From contig BCGN01000009.1 of NCBI GenBank assembly GCA_001599295.1, forward strand, positions 726,413-790,412: 64,000 bases of DNA, in the 5' to 3' direction. Positions within the stretch are counted from its first letter, which is position 1; every line of letters starts with the position of its first letter. Source of the stretch: Sporopachydermia quercuum (Eukaryota; Ascomycota; Sporopachydermiomycetes; Sporopachydermiales; Sporopachydermiaceae). The translations under genes and the position numbers were made by a program. The notes below the pieces were generated by a model that did not search any database, had not been told where the DNA came from, and saw only the letters and a list, made by a program, of their open reading frames with translations. This document shows positions 52,207-62,790 of the stretch, piece by piece.

Positions 52207-55200
52207 CTATTGAAATCTCCATTTATATACAACGCCCGAAGTGCTCCCAGCCAGAACTTCTGCTCCACAGTCCGTATAAACCATTCCATGGCCTTTTTCA
52301 TAGCTTTTCCCATTGGAATTCCTGTTATTCATTGGCAGCAACCGCAAAGCAATACTACAGATATCTCCACCTCCGTCCTGAGATGCCAGTTTATTAGGCG
52401 CCGTGAATGATTTCTCTAATTGGAATTGCCAGGAACCATTAGCAATTCGCAGGCTAAAAATCTGCACCAGGTTATTCCAAGCGATTGCCAGTGTTTCTGT
52501 ATGCTCCCAGAACTCGTGGCTTTCGTTTTCCGTCCCGGAGAATCCGTTGGAAGTGCCGAACGTTATGCATTTGATGGACTGTAAGTAGGACACGGAGGAG
52601 GATGGAAAGGAGAAAGAGGAAGACCGAGGTCTTCCAGGGCCGTCGGTTGCCTTCCCGTTGGTGTCCTTGCCGACTGTTGCCTTACCATCGCTGCCACCGC
52701 CAGTTAAATCTTTCTCGATAATCACCTCTCCATTGATATCATATACCTTTAGCACTCCCCCTGTGAATATAACAGCTATCATGCCAGTACTATTGCTAAC
52801 ACTAAACATTTCTGCCCTACTGGCAAGCTTCCTTATAAGCCCAAACCGAACGGTCTCCCATACAAACACATTGCCCCGGGAATCAATGCTCAGGGCGAGA
52901 TTGAACACTGGCGCGGTAGCAAAGGCTTTTATTGGTTCAGTATGAGCTCTGAGGCTTTGGATGAACTGGAGGGAGATTTTATGAGTGTTATGGGTGTTGT
53001 GAGAGCTCAGGTGGTTGTTCGTTAAGCCGTTTGCGGATCCAAGGTTTCTGTTCGGCACAAGCACCAAGGGTAAATTTTGTCTTCCGAAGGCTCCCGAAGT
53101 CCCCGCATGCAGTTTCCACGCTGTGATGAGACCGCTGGAACAGCCGGTGAGAATATACCCATTTTCCAGCTTCACGAGCTGGGTGATTCTCTGCTGGTGC
53201 ACTCCTTCGTAGCGGACTCCCGTGCCGGACACTAGGCTTCCCATGCCGCTGTCAAGTTGCAGCACGACATTTTCGCCTATTTCTACCACATTCCCAGGGC
53301 CAGTTTTCCATTTTTTGGACCCAGGTACGTACTCCAGTGTGCGCACGGCCTGGGTTTCTGCCCCAGCACCTAGCGTGGTACCTATTTCAGCTTTACCGCC
53401 CGCAATACCCGCATGGCCCTTGGGGCTGAGGCTCAAACGGCACAGGCACACCGCGCCAACCTCCCGCGTCGGGTGTGGCTTATCAAACACTTGCTTCGGC
53501 GTCTGGCCGAAGTTGTGAATAATCCCTATTGCCGCATTCCTTTCTACCTCGTTTTCGATCTTGTCAAGATCAACAGCGCCCCGGTAGCTGAGATGATGGA
53601 ACACATTGGTGGCCTTTTCTGCTTCAGCCCCACGCTGTTTATACCCGAAAACCAGGTCGATCCACTGATGGAGATGCTCTGAGACGTAAGGGCTTTCCAG
53701 GGCCAGCCGATGCAAGCGGATGAATCGATGGGGGTCGCCGTGGGCCCAGGGGGGCAGCTCTACATTGTCTACTGTTTTCCCTGCGGAGTCCTGCAGCTGG
53801 CCAAAGGCGAACCGGTTGTCGTTGAGGAGAAACTGCGGGAAATAGAAGAATTCCGGGGTCAGCTCGCGAACATCTGAGCTGTTGTCACACGACGAGGATT
53901 CCCATGCTTTCCGGATCGAATAGAACAGTCTGTCAGGGAGATCAAACTTGCCTCCTTGCAAACGGAGGTAGGACTGTGTGTAAGGCTGGATCCGTATAAG
54001 ATAAGACGCCACGATCATGGCGGAGGAGTAGTGTGTTCCGTAATGGAAAGGTCTTGTGCCCGAGCCGGTGCCCGAACCTGTACCAGATCCCGTGGCAGTG
54101 CCAGAAGTCTCGTCAAGCATCTCCCGCATGGCCAGGAACCGTTCCTTGAACAGCAGCTCCCTGTTCACCGTCTGAGCTCCCATGGGCTTGGAAAGGTCTC
54201 TGAACGTCTTCAGGTCTGATAGATCCAACTGGGTGCTTGTATAGTCGGCAAGAACCCACGGGAAGACAGGATACTGCGTGAGATCGTTGAAAGTCCGACC
54301 CGCCAGCGTATTTACGATCATTAGATAGTAGAAGTTTGATATTTCACCTTTTCTCCACCGTCTAGTGGCTGTCGAGAGTCCCTGACCAGGGTTTTGGCTG
54401 TTAGAGAACACAGAGGAGAGCTTACTTGCAAAAGAGCTGCCGGGAGGTAAAGGTAAAGGCGTGTTCCCCACAGAAAAAGCCCGTGCCAGGTCGGGGTCCA
54501 GCACCGGTTCTGCTGGGAAACTATTTTTTCCATGGGAGTTCGCATGGGNATTGGCCGTGCGCACGGCATTCAGTTTGGCGTAAATAGAATCTCTAGTTTT
54601 CGCAGTAGTGGCTGTGATGAGGAAGCTGGTTCTGTTTGAGAAAAACAGCTCCAGGGCGACATCTCTGAGCAGGAATTCACGTTTAGATATCAAAGCGACC
54701 GTTTTTATATCCCAGGAGCGTGTTTTTGTTGTTGTATTCGATTTGACACTTTCAGCAGTAGCAGAAGCCCCAGCTCCAGCGCTGGAAACCCTCCTGGATT
54801 GAATCATTAAGCTGTCTAAATAAGGATCTCTGTACTCCTCCGGAGCTTCCTTGGCATCTAGAATGTCGCCTTGTTTAGTATGGACATAGCCATCAATTAT
54901 ATACAGATACTGTTCACCCAGAATGAGAATTCCTTGGGTTGATTCTAACCCTGTGATACGGGAGATATTCCAGATCTTCTTGATGGTGTCACTGGGGAAC
55001 AGACTTCTAAGGACTTTTCTGTTGTAGTCTTCCTGGTGAGACGCCAAGGAGAAATCGTTGAACAGGCCAGGCGGTTCTATAATGGAGGAGGATGGGGGTT
55101 TGGTAGAGGATTTGGTGGGGGATAGGGAGTTTCTGTCCAAAGCTGTAGATGAAACAGTTAAATTAACTGACGACGTCGACGATGAGCTGCAGATAATACT

Positions 55201-58200
55201 AGGAGGGTCAATTGGATTATCGCCAATGGTACTATCAGTATCAACACCGTTTTGTGCATTATCATCGTCAGTATCCTTATTATCCTTATTATTATCACCC
55301 TTATTTCTCCTATCTTCAGGAACCATCATCTTTCTCATTCGCTCTTTGCCTTCAGCAGAACTAAGAGCAAAGCTGAGCCTCTCACTATCACCGTCACGGT
55401 CACCACTTTCACTTTCACCATCCAAGTGAAACGCATTTTTCACTCTTTCTACTAATTCTACCTTCTCCTTAAGCCGTTGATACTGTTTTACGTAGAATTT
55501 CACATCGTCAAGCCTGTCTTGGATGTTTCTATAGTATTTTTTCTTTTCTAAAGCTGTGATAGCAGATTTCCATGATTGATTCTCCTGGTGGAGTTTTGTT
55601 AGATGGGAGAGTTCTTTCCGGAGGGGAAACACGGGTGGGTTGTTGGGGATGGCAGCGGTAGCACCTTTGAGGCCAGCAAGGGTGGGTTTATGTTTGGTGG
55701 ACTTTGCAGTGAGAATGGCTTGCATCTCAGGCAGTCTGGAGGTATCTATAAAGGGTGTGATTGAACCCGTGCTGAATACTGGGTCAGATTCTGTACGAAG
55801 TCCTTGAGAGGCTGTGTGATACATACCGAGAACAGATTTACCTCCTATTTTAGATTTCATATCGGTGCATATTTCCTTGATTTTCGCCTTGCGGACCTCG
55901 TCTTCAACCAACCAGGAGCGAAAACTGCTGTTATCGTGGGTGGAAACGTACTGGAAAACCTGTCCCAGTATCTTCGCAGCCTCTTCGTGCGCTGCGTCGT
56001 TGTTTCCAAGCTTTTCGCCCACTCCTGGTAGCATTGCCAACAGGTCTTCCCCCTGGAAGAGATACAATGTTCTAAGACAGTTCGAAGCGTTTTCATTGAT
56101 AGAAGCAGACTCAGCAAGACAGTTGATGATTAAAGCTAGTACCAGAGCTCTTGTTGACTGTTTATCAAGCGTCTTGTTAAATATGATGTCCTGGTTGTAA
56201 AGGATCTTCACCAGTAGGTCATTCAGTTGAATCTTATTCTCATTATCAGCACTACTGCTGCTACTACTATGATAACTAAGATAACTAAGGTATTCAGACA
56301 TAAAAGACCCTAAAAGGAGCCCGAAATCCTTAGAAATAGTTCCAAACGTTGATAGATACTCAATTAGCTCCTCACAGGCTTTATAATCCTGTAGAGGTAT
56401 CAGATTTATCATTTCTTTCATTACAGTGGATATGGTGTATTGAATAATAGGATTGAGGTTTCTATTGGCCGTCGTGTTGGAGTTTGTGGTTGTTGCAGTA
56501 TTGGTTTTCGTTATTAGAGCATTGATACTGTCGCTTGAGGTAAGGACAGTCCAAAGAGCAAGATAGGAAGGAAACGAAAAACTTTGTAGGAGGTTTGTTA
56601 TAGGAATGGGAGTGAATATTCTTTCAATGAACAGGTGCGATAGATGTGTAGATATCTGTTTCATGAGGTTCTCAAGGAGGTTAGTAGTAGTATTAGGACT
56701 ATCAGTGGTAGAAGCAGTTGAAGTAGTAAGAGCAGCAACAGTATTATTAGCAGTACTAAGTAAATTATTACCAGTATTAAGTGTATCATTACTACTACTA
56801 CTGGTATTCGTTGATTTAGCATTATTAGCACCATTACTAGCATTACCACCATTATCCATCTTATTGCAGATTCTAATACAATTTCCTAGCACTGAAAGCA
56901 GATCGGCAAGAAATATCAAATAAGAATCTGATAATAACAGCTTGTTACCAGCTGGTGATATTCTAACTAGAATGTCAAGAATTTTGATGATCCCTTTCAA
57001 TGATTCATATGTTTGCTGAATCGATAAACTCTCCGGGTTTCTATGAGTAGTAGGAGCAGGAGCAGAAGACTTAGAATCGGTAGGAATAGTAGTAGAATAA
57101 AAGGTAGCATTGATAGAGGTAGCGCTGTCCTCATTATTATTGCCATTCCTATCACCATCCTTATTATCACTCTGATCATCCATATTGCTATCCCCCCTAT
57201 GATTTTCCTGCTTCTTATTCCTATTCTTATTCCTATTTCTTCGCCTTCCGCTCCTAATCTTACTCTCAATATACTCAACACCATCGGAAATCATCATCAT
57301 GAAAACACTTATCATCTCTGGCATAGCAATCAAATCTCCATTCTTATTCCTGCTATTTCTGCTGTTTCTTCTGTCGCTAGAACCCTCGAGCCGTTCAATA
57401 CATTCAATTCCTTGTGCCAATCTGCTTCCAAAGCTCAAACGAACATCTCCGTACGCTAAACAGCTGATCGTTGCGTTGAGTACCCCTGGGTCGCTCCACC
57501 AACGGGCGAGAAGCGCCCCAAGGATTTCCTGGCCTACCGGCTGGCGCACAAACTGCTGGTGCTGGGCTAGCAGCAATTTCAACGCCAGATATACTGCATA
57601 GGGCTCGTTGGTGCTCAGTAGCAGTACAAGCCATCGCACGGTTACTATACGTAAAATCTGTCTTCCGGAAGTTGGGAAAACATCTCTGTTGGCAACTACA
57701 GTGCAGAGAGCTTCTAATAAATACGTTCCAGCTGCTATGCAAAGCCCATTCTCTGTAGTAGCTGATCCATCGTTAAGAAAATACACTACAGCGAGGGAAA
57801 GTGCTTTAGCAGTCTGCAAGGGCAGGTCTGTTCCCGCTAGCACCATCACGGACTCTCTAAGGCTCGGGAGGACTTCCTTGCGGAACATGCCTGCTTTCAA
57901 GCCCTGGATGATTCTCTCGGGAATAGCCATACGGCCTAGAGCCTTGCTGTTGTACTGGGCATGTTTGCTATCCCTGCCGAAGACTGAGAACTGGAACAGG
58001 AGAAACTCAATTGTATCGCGGGTTGTGTGCGCCCATATAGCGAAATCTGCTACCAGTGCTCTGTACGCGGTGGGATTTGCCAGTATGGAGTTCTCCGGAG
58101 CTAAGAAATCGTACCCACAAAACGCGAGGATGGTATCAAGGACTTCTGGAGAGCAGAGATGGCTTTTCACCTTGAGAATTGCTGCTAGGACGTCGTAGAT

Positions 58201-60516
58201 GTTGTGGAGTTCTGTTTCAGCAGCCAGGGCCCAGGAGGAGTTAGTAGTATGAAAACAGAGCGCCAGAGCGTCGCGTAGTGTTGTACTTGTTGATGCAGTT
58301 TCCACTGGGGCCAAAAGGATTGCAGGTCCTCCCAGAAGGATTGCTAGGTCGCCAGGAGCAGCTGTTTGCCAATAATAGGTGTTCCTTGANGAAGAGCCAG
58401 TTGCTTGCAGCTTTTCTGCAGCGTTTCTTGTAGGAATTGCGCTGTTTATGAAGTGAATGTTGGAGAGAGTTGTCCCTGGGACGGTCCCTCCACTCGGTCC
58501 TGAAACGGCAGTAATGAAATTACCACCAGTGGTAATTTCTGCATCGGCACCGCCAACAATAATTTTAGCATCTTCATTCCTATTACCGTCAGCAATCCCA
58601 TCGCATATATAATTGCCAGCCTGCAGTGAGAAAACCCACCTTGGGACGCTCGGTATTTTCTGCTCCTGCTGTTCTTGCTGCTCGTCGTACAGCTCCTGCA
58701 GTCGGATATCCCGTAGGGCTTTCCTATGGTATGTGAATAGCTCATCGCTAGTATCCTCAGGTCTATTTTTGCTTTCTGGGCCTAAAAAGAAGCTGTTGAC
58801 TATCCATTCTTGTGACACTNTCTCTGTGATGGATATATTGGTTATATGCAGCTGAGGAGGAATAACAGGAGTGGCTGCACCAGCTTCTCCACTGGCTATA
58901 AATTCACCAGAGAATCCTATGACAGGCTTCACACTCTCGCGACCAACCGTTGAACGCACGTACCCAAGAGACTGCACATACTCACCATCTACGTACATCA
59001 CCACTTGGTTCTTCTTCTCGGTATACTCATGAGCAGAGAAACTCAATACCAGGTGGTGGAACACACAAGTATCGAATTCAAACTCATCAAAAGCGAGGAG
59101 AGCTTTTGATCCATCTAGGAATTGGATCTCAACGGTTAAAACACTATTGCGAAGGAACACTTTTGTATAGAATCCTTCATTCGACTCCAGTTGGAGCAGT
59201 CCTATGTCCAACGTTGGTTCATCAGAGGGAACTATTCTACACCAAGTTGAAATAGAGCAGTTTGATAGCAAATCAGGACATGAAAGGTCGATTTCCGGGA
59301 AACTAATAGCTGCTTTGTCTCTGATGTCTGTAGGGGAAAATAGATAATGGTCTGGGTTCACCGATAGACGTTTCACAATGTCTGTAAGGAATCTGAGGGT
59401 CGAGCTATTGGATTTCGCTGATGCTAGCAACTGAGCGAACTCGTTGGCAGAGCATTGTTTTTCAGCAAGTAGCAGGCAAAGTTTTTCAAGAAAATACGTT
59501 CCAAGCGTAGGAATATCGTTAGGGCTATTGTTAGGGCTATTTTTTTTGGCAGTGGCCGAGAGTAATGGAGATAGTAGCCTCGAAAAGAGCGATATCCTAT
59601 GCAGACTCAAGCTGACCCAGGGTGAAGTTGTAGCTGTGAAATAGAGAGCGTCAAGCACAATGCACAGTAAAACAGTGTTTTTGTATATTCTCGATTTGCT
59701 GTGTCCGTATTGTGGGTTCTTTCGGCCGGAATCAGTATCTGAGTCCGNACCAGAGTCGTCAGTGTCGGAGTCTGAGTAGGAAGCAATGCCAGGTGCAGAG
59801 TTCTCCTCGGCGTACGTTTCTATTGCTAGGTTTTGAATTTGTTTGGTGATATTATCGGAACTCTCATCGTTTTTGCTGTTGCTGTTGCTGTTGCTAGTTA
59901 TTATTCTGCTGCTCGTACTAGATACCAGGTAAGCGATGATTTGGAATGCCAAATCACTATCTGGCAAAAAAGGGTTTCTAGCTGCGGATAAATTGCTGAT
60001 TGTAGCTGTTTCCACTTCTCGGATAAAATCGTTCGGTTCTTGGGATGATGCCATTCGGCTTAAATCGGATACGAGTTCATTGGTGATGTATCCGAATGTC
60101 CCCGTAGCCTCGGAAGAGCTTTCCTGGTAAATGCTATTAACACTGGCGTAGAAGGGCACTTCTAGCAGCACTTGTAGCAACTTCACGTCACCTCTGGTGT
60201 AGATATCCGAGTTAAATATCGTTTTGGCTATTCTTATAGCCGTATCCTCTTTATCTCGTAATGATACTCCTTGAGCTGTTTCCAGTAGACGACCTAGCTG
60301 GAAGAGGCAATTGGAGACCATGGTAGTTTGAGAAGAGCTAGTGATAGAGTCCTGAAACGAGAAAAAAGAGGTTAACTGGCCAATTAGCTCGTTTATTTGT
60401 TTTTCTGTTGACGCATCTCCCGTTTGTAGTTTCATCTCTGAAAGGCTTGATTTCAGCTGTCTAGAACCAGAGGCCCCTGGCCGCAGGGACCCAGAAGATG
60501 AAGGAGGATGGCTCAT
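52207..60516 (-). CDS. BPH1: BEACH-WD40 protein Bph1
   Basis: At 2769 residues this is the largest gene here (S. cerevisiae Bph1 has 2167). A long helical N-terminal arm contains a concanavalin-like block (SISTWCRIV to VMYVDGEYVQSLG, about 420-530). A PH-like domain (IWNISRITGLESTQGILILG) begins near 1840. The BEACH domain starts at ISNFYYLMIVNTLAGRTFND near 2055, includes PVFPWVLADYTS and ends about 2335 (NFGQTPKQVFDKPHP). WD40 repeats (ITAWKLHAGTSG, FVWETVRFG) fill the rest. Bph1 belongs to the Beige/LYST family in membrane and vacuole trafficking and cell-wall integrity. Ser/Thr/Asn-rich inserts and a TGSGTGSGTGSG run interrupt the conserved parts. In S. cerevisiae it lies just upstream of SNT1; here it is past RRP43 and inverted. 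Six codons contain n. Confidence 0.94.
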   Translation of the reverse strand: MSHPPSSSGSLRPGASGSRQLKSSLSEMKLQTGDASTEKQINELIGQLTSFFSFQDSITSSSQTTMVSNCLFQLGRLLETAQGVSLRDKEDTAIRIAKTIFNSDIYTRGDVKLLQVLLEVPFYASVNSIYQESSSEATGTFGYITNELVSDLSRMASSQEPNDFIREVETATISNLSAARNPFLPDSDLAFQIIAYLVSSTSSRIITSNSNSNSKNDESSDNITKQIQNLAIETYAEENSAPGIASYSDSDTDDSGXDSDTDSGRKNPQYGHSKSRIYKNTVLLCIVLDALYFTATTSPWVSLSLHRISLFSRLLSPLLSATAKKNSPNNSPNDIPTLGTYFLEKLCLLLAEKQCSANEFAQLLASAKSNSSTLRFLTDIVKRLSVNPDHYLFSPTDIRDKAAISFPEIDLSCPDLLSNCSISTWCRIVPSDEPTLDIGLLQLESNEGFYTKVFLRNSVLTVEIQFLDGSKALLAFDEFEFDTCVFHHLVLSFSAHEYTEKKNQVVMYVDGEYVQSLGYVRSTVGRESVKPVIGFSGEFIASGEAGAATPVIPPQLHITNISITEXVSQEWIVNSFFLGPESKNRPEDTSDELFTYHRKALRDIRLQELYDEQQEQQEQKIPSVPRWVFSLQAGNYICDGIADGNRNEDAKIIVGGADAEITTGGNFITAVSGPSGGTVPGTTLSNIHFINSAIPTRNAAEKLQATGSXSRNTYYWQTAAPGDLAILLGGPAILLAPVETASTSTTLRDALALCFHTTNSSWALAAETELHNIYDVLAAILKVKSHLCSPEVLDTILAFCGYDFLAPENSILANPTAYRALVADFAIWAHTTRDTIEFLLFQFSVFGRDSKHAQYNSKALGRMAIPERIIQGLKAGMFRKEVLPSLRESVMVLAGTDLPLQTAKALSLAVVYFLNDGSATTENGLCIAAGTYLLEALCTVVANRDVFPTSGRQILRIVTVRWLVLLLSTNEPYAVYLALKLLLAQHQQFVRQPVGQEILGALLARWWSDPGVLNATISCLAYGDVRLSFGSRLAQGIECIERLEGSSDRRNSRNSRNKNGDLIAMPEMISVFMMMISDGVEYIESKIRSGRRRNRNKNRNKKQENHRGDSNMDDQSDNKDGDRNGNNNEDSATSINATFYSTTIPTDSKSSAPAPTTHRNPESLSIQQTYESLKGIIKILDILVRISPAGNKLLLSDSYLIFLADLLSVLGNCIRICNKMDNGGNASNGANNAKSTNTSSSSNDTLNTGNNLLSTANNTVAALTTSTASTTDSPNTTTNLLENLMKQISTHLSHLFIERIFTPIPITNLLQSFSFPSYLALWTVLTSSDSINALITKTNTATTTNSNTTANRNLNPIIQYTISTVMKEMINLIPLQDYKACEELIEYLSTFGTISKDFGLLLGSFMSEYLSYLSYHSSSSSSADNENKIQLNDLLVKILYNQDIIFNKTLDKQSTRALVLALIINCLAESASINENASNCLRTLYLFQGEDLLAMLPGVGEKLGNNDAAHEEAAKILGQVFQYVSTHDNSSFRSWLVEDEVRKAKIKEICTDMKSKIGGKSVLGMYHTASQGLRTESDPVFSTGSITPFIDTSRLPEMQAILTAKSTKHKPTLAGLKGATAAIPNNPPVFPLRKELSHLTKLHQENQSWKSAITALEKKKYYRNIQDRLDDVKFYVKQYQRLKEKVELVERVKNAFHLDGESESGDRDGDSERLSFALSSAEGKERMRKMMVPEDRRNKGDNNKDNKDTDDDNAQNGVDTDSTIGDNPIDPPSIICSSSSTSSVNLTVSSTALDRNSLSPTKSSTKPPSSSIIEPPGLFNDFSLASHQEDYNRKVLRSLFPSDTIKKIWNISRITGLESTQGILILGEQYLYIIDGYVHTKQGDILDAKEAPEEYRDPYLDSLMIQSRRVSSAGAGASATAESVKSNTTTKTRSWDIKTVALISKREFLLRDVALELFFSNRTSFLITATTAKTRDSIYAKLNAVRTANXHANSHGKNSFPAEPVLDPDLARAFSVGNTPLPLPPGSSFASKLSSVFSNSQNPGQGLSTATRRWRKGEISNFYYLMIVNTLAGRTFNDLTQYPVFPWVLADYTSTQLDLSDLKTFRDLSKPMGAQTVNRELLFKERFLAMREMLDETSGTATGSGTGSGTGSGTRPFHYGTHYSSAMIVASYLIRIQPYTQSYLRLQGGKFDLPDRLFYSIRKAWESSSCDNSSDVRELTPEFFYFPQFLLNDNRFAFGQLQDSAGKTVDNVELPPWAHGDPHRFIRLHRLALESPYVSEHLHQWIDLVFGYKQRGAEAEKATNVFHHLSYRGAVDLDKIENEVERNAAIGIIHNFGQTPKQVFDKPHPTREVGAVCLCRLSLSPKGHAGIAGGKAEIGTTLGAGAETQAVRTLEYVPGSKKWKTGPGNVVEIGENVVLQLDSGMGSLVSGTGVRYEGVHQQRITQLVKLENGYILTGCSSGLITAWKLHAGTSGAFGRQNLPLVLVPNRNLGSANGLTNNHLSSHNTHNTHKISLQFIQSLRAHTEPIKAFATAPVFNLALSIDSRGNVFVWETVRFGLIRKLASRAEMFSVSNSTGMIAVIFTGGVLKVYDINGEVIIEKDLTGGGSDGKATVGKDTNGKATDGPGRPRSSSFSFPSSSVSYLQSIKCITFGTSNGFSGTENESHEFWEHTETLAIAWNNLVQIFSLRIANGSWQFQLEKSFTAPNKLASQDGGGDICSIALRLLPMNNRNSNGKSYEKGHGMVYTDCGAEVLAGSTSGVVYKWRFQ

Positions 60517-62790
60517 CGTTTATGAATAACCGCTGGCAGCTTGAGGATAAACCTATTTGCTTTTAGATAAGTGTTTTCAATAGTCTGGCATTTGATATGT
60601 TCGTATGTATGTTATGCGTGATCTAATTCAACCTGGAGAAGCTTATGCTCTGGTGATCAATTGGCAGAAGAGGCTTATCAATTGAGTCTCGAACAGGTTG
60701 TTGGAAACCTATGGTTGTACCTTTTTCTTGACAGAGTACACTTTTCTTGGTTTTCTACTGGTCTTAACCAGCTGAATCCACATTTATAATGAAATTATCC
60801 TTTTATTTAATAGAATGAACGGTTGATCGATTGTTGTTGAAGATGGGAAATTCAGTAAAAGTATCACAGAAGAAGAAATGGAAATATTTAGGAGATTTAC
60901 ATAAGAAAGCACTTTAGATCTCCTTTCGTCAATGGATAAAGTTCAAGACTATGTTTAAGTATGTGTATTTGCATTCTCATGCATATATGAGGTGTGGGAT
61001 GAAAATAGGATTTATATGTAAATGGATTGGTTAAATATATTTAGAATGGAAACGCATATTATGGTTGAGCACTTGATATCTAATAAGACTCTAATTGTTT
61101 GGAAGCAATAAGTTTTAGAACCTAATGAAAAGATTCATTGTAAAGTGAGGTACATACCATGCAACTCATNTGTATTATTGTTAAGCTTTGATTCCGAAAT
61201 AGATTTGATGATCTTCCAATTCTCTTTTCGAGTGATAAATGATAAGACTTGGAGAACAAAGAAGAATATGAAGGTCTCCCTAATACCTGATTTTCAAAAA
61301 CAGCTAATGTTAAACCTCAAGTGTACGAGCCTGACATAGTCAAATGAATATCTATATACTGAAAGAGAACCCATAAGGAGTTACGTAAAGTTTGAAAATC
61401 TAATGCAAGTATTGAAACCTTGATAGTATACAGGTCAACTCTTTTGATCAAATAAAAATTCGTAGTTCAAACTCGCAATAATAGATACTATATATTATAC
61501 TCNACCTGTTTTATCAAAGTGAAAGATCAAGTAATCCCTTATCTCCTCTATACCATTGATGTGTGTCGTGTAAGCTTCTCCCTTAAAGTTGAGAATGCAT
61601 ATATCATATCTTGCATATTCCCGATGAGCACCAATTTCCTGTCGAAGTGATTAATCTATTGCTTATGCTAAGGATCCCTTTATGATATATAGTTGATATT
61701 TGTATAATGTTTTTCCACTTTTTGTCAGTTTTGCTATAAGAAAGAGTGTGGACCTGGTCCCTTGGACTGACTGAGGATGAGGCATCACTATCCTCAGCAA
61801 CGGTATTCTTCCTTAGTGGAGATATCTCAAACTATGAGATGCANATGCAGATAGTTGAACCAACTGACAAGCAACGGCCACTATGTTCAAAATTAACCTG
61901 TAAAGCTCTCATACACACAAAAGTGACCTAGACTGTTTTGTTCACTTTGTATTCCATATTGATAGTTTGGAAAATTAAAACTGGTAACACTCTACTTTCT
62001 CCTTCTTTCCTACACTGATCTTCCTCAGCTTAGAGTCTTGGTAAGCCACTTGCAACCCTGTATCCAAGTAGTCAATTCTAAGGATTACTTGATGGTGTAA
62101 AACATAGCACAGAACATATTCCATTCAGATGCTCTTACTTTCATTCACTAGGACATCGACCCTATAACAAGTAGATAAGTGAAAAATTGTGATTGAGGCT
62201 GAATAATCCATCAAGAAACCAAACAGAATAAATAATCAGAAAAACAGTTGCAAGATTGACTAGCAAAGCATCTCTATAGCTGGCAGGTTGCCTTCAGACG
62301 ATATATTATACGTACTACAAAAGAATTTCACATTAATAATTCTTATTTATTAGGTGGTGTTTCTATTTTTCTTTTCTCTTTTCTTTTTTCCTCTCCTATT
62401 ACGTGAAGTTGGCTTAGTCAAGCGAACAAATTGGAAGGTGATTGTGGTTCATTGGAAAAAATTGAACACAAACCGGTAGTTGACTGTTAACAAATTATGA
62501 AATAGCATAAAACAAAACTTGTATTTGTGATCAACTAATCTCATGGGTAGATAACGATCGTTTGTCCTAATCACAACTACCAACGATCATACATCAACAG
62601 GCCGCCCCAACGGTAAGGATTGGCACTTATAGGAAAGAACACTTACAGGAAAGAATAGAGGTCAAACCAACGTACAAAAGATACTAGATTAGTACTTACA
62701 GAGTATCAGAACTGCTGAAGGAATTCGTCCTAGAAATTTGGTACCAATTACTATATTTACTATTAGAGGATGGTCTGAGCAAAGGATACA
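60517..62790. other. Divergent promoter BPH1/UBP12
   Basis: 2.3 kb of AT-rich DNA with no supported gene; the open frames (61145-61339, 61746-61931) are short and contain n. A T/C-rich tract lies near 62350-62398. Confidence 0.45.
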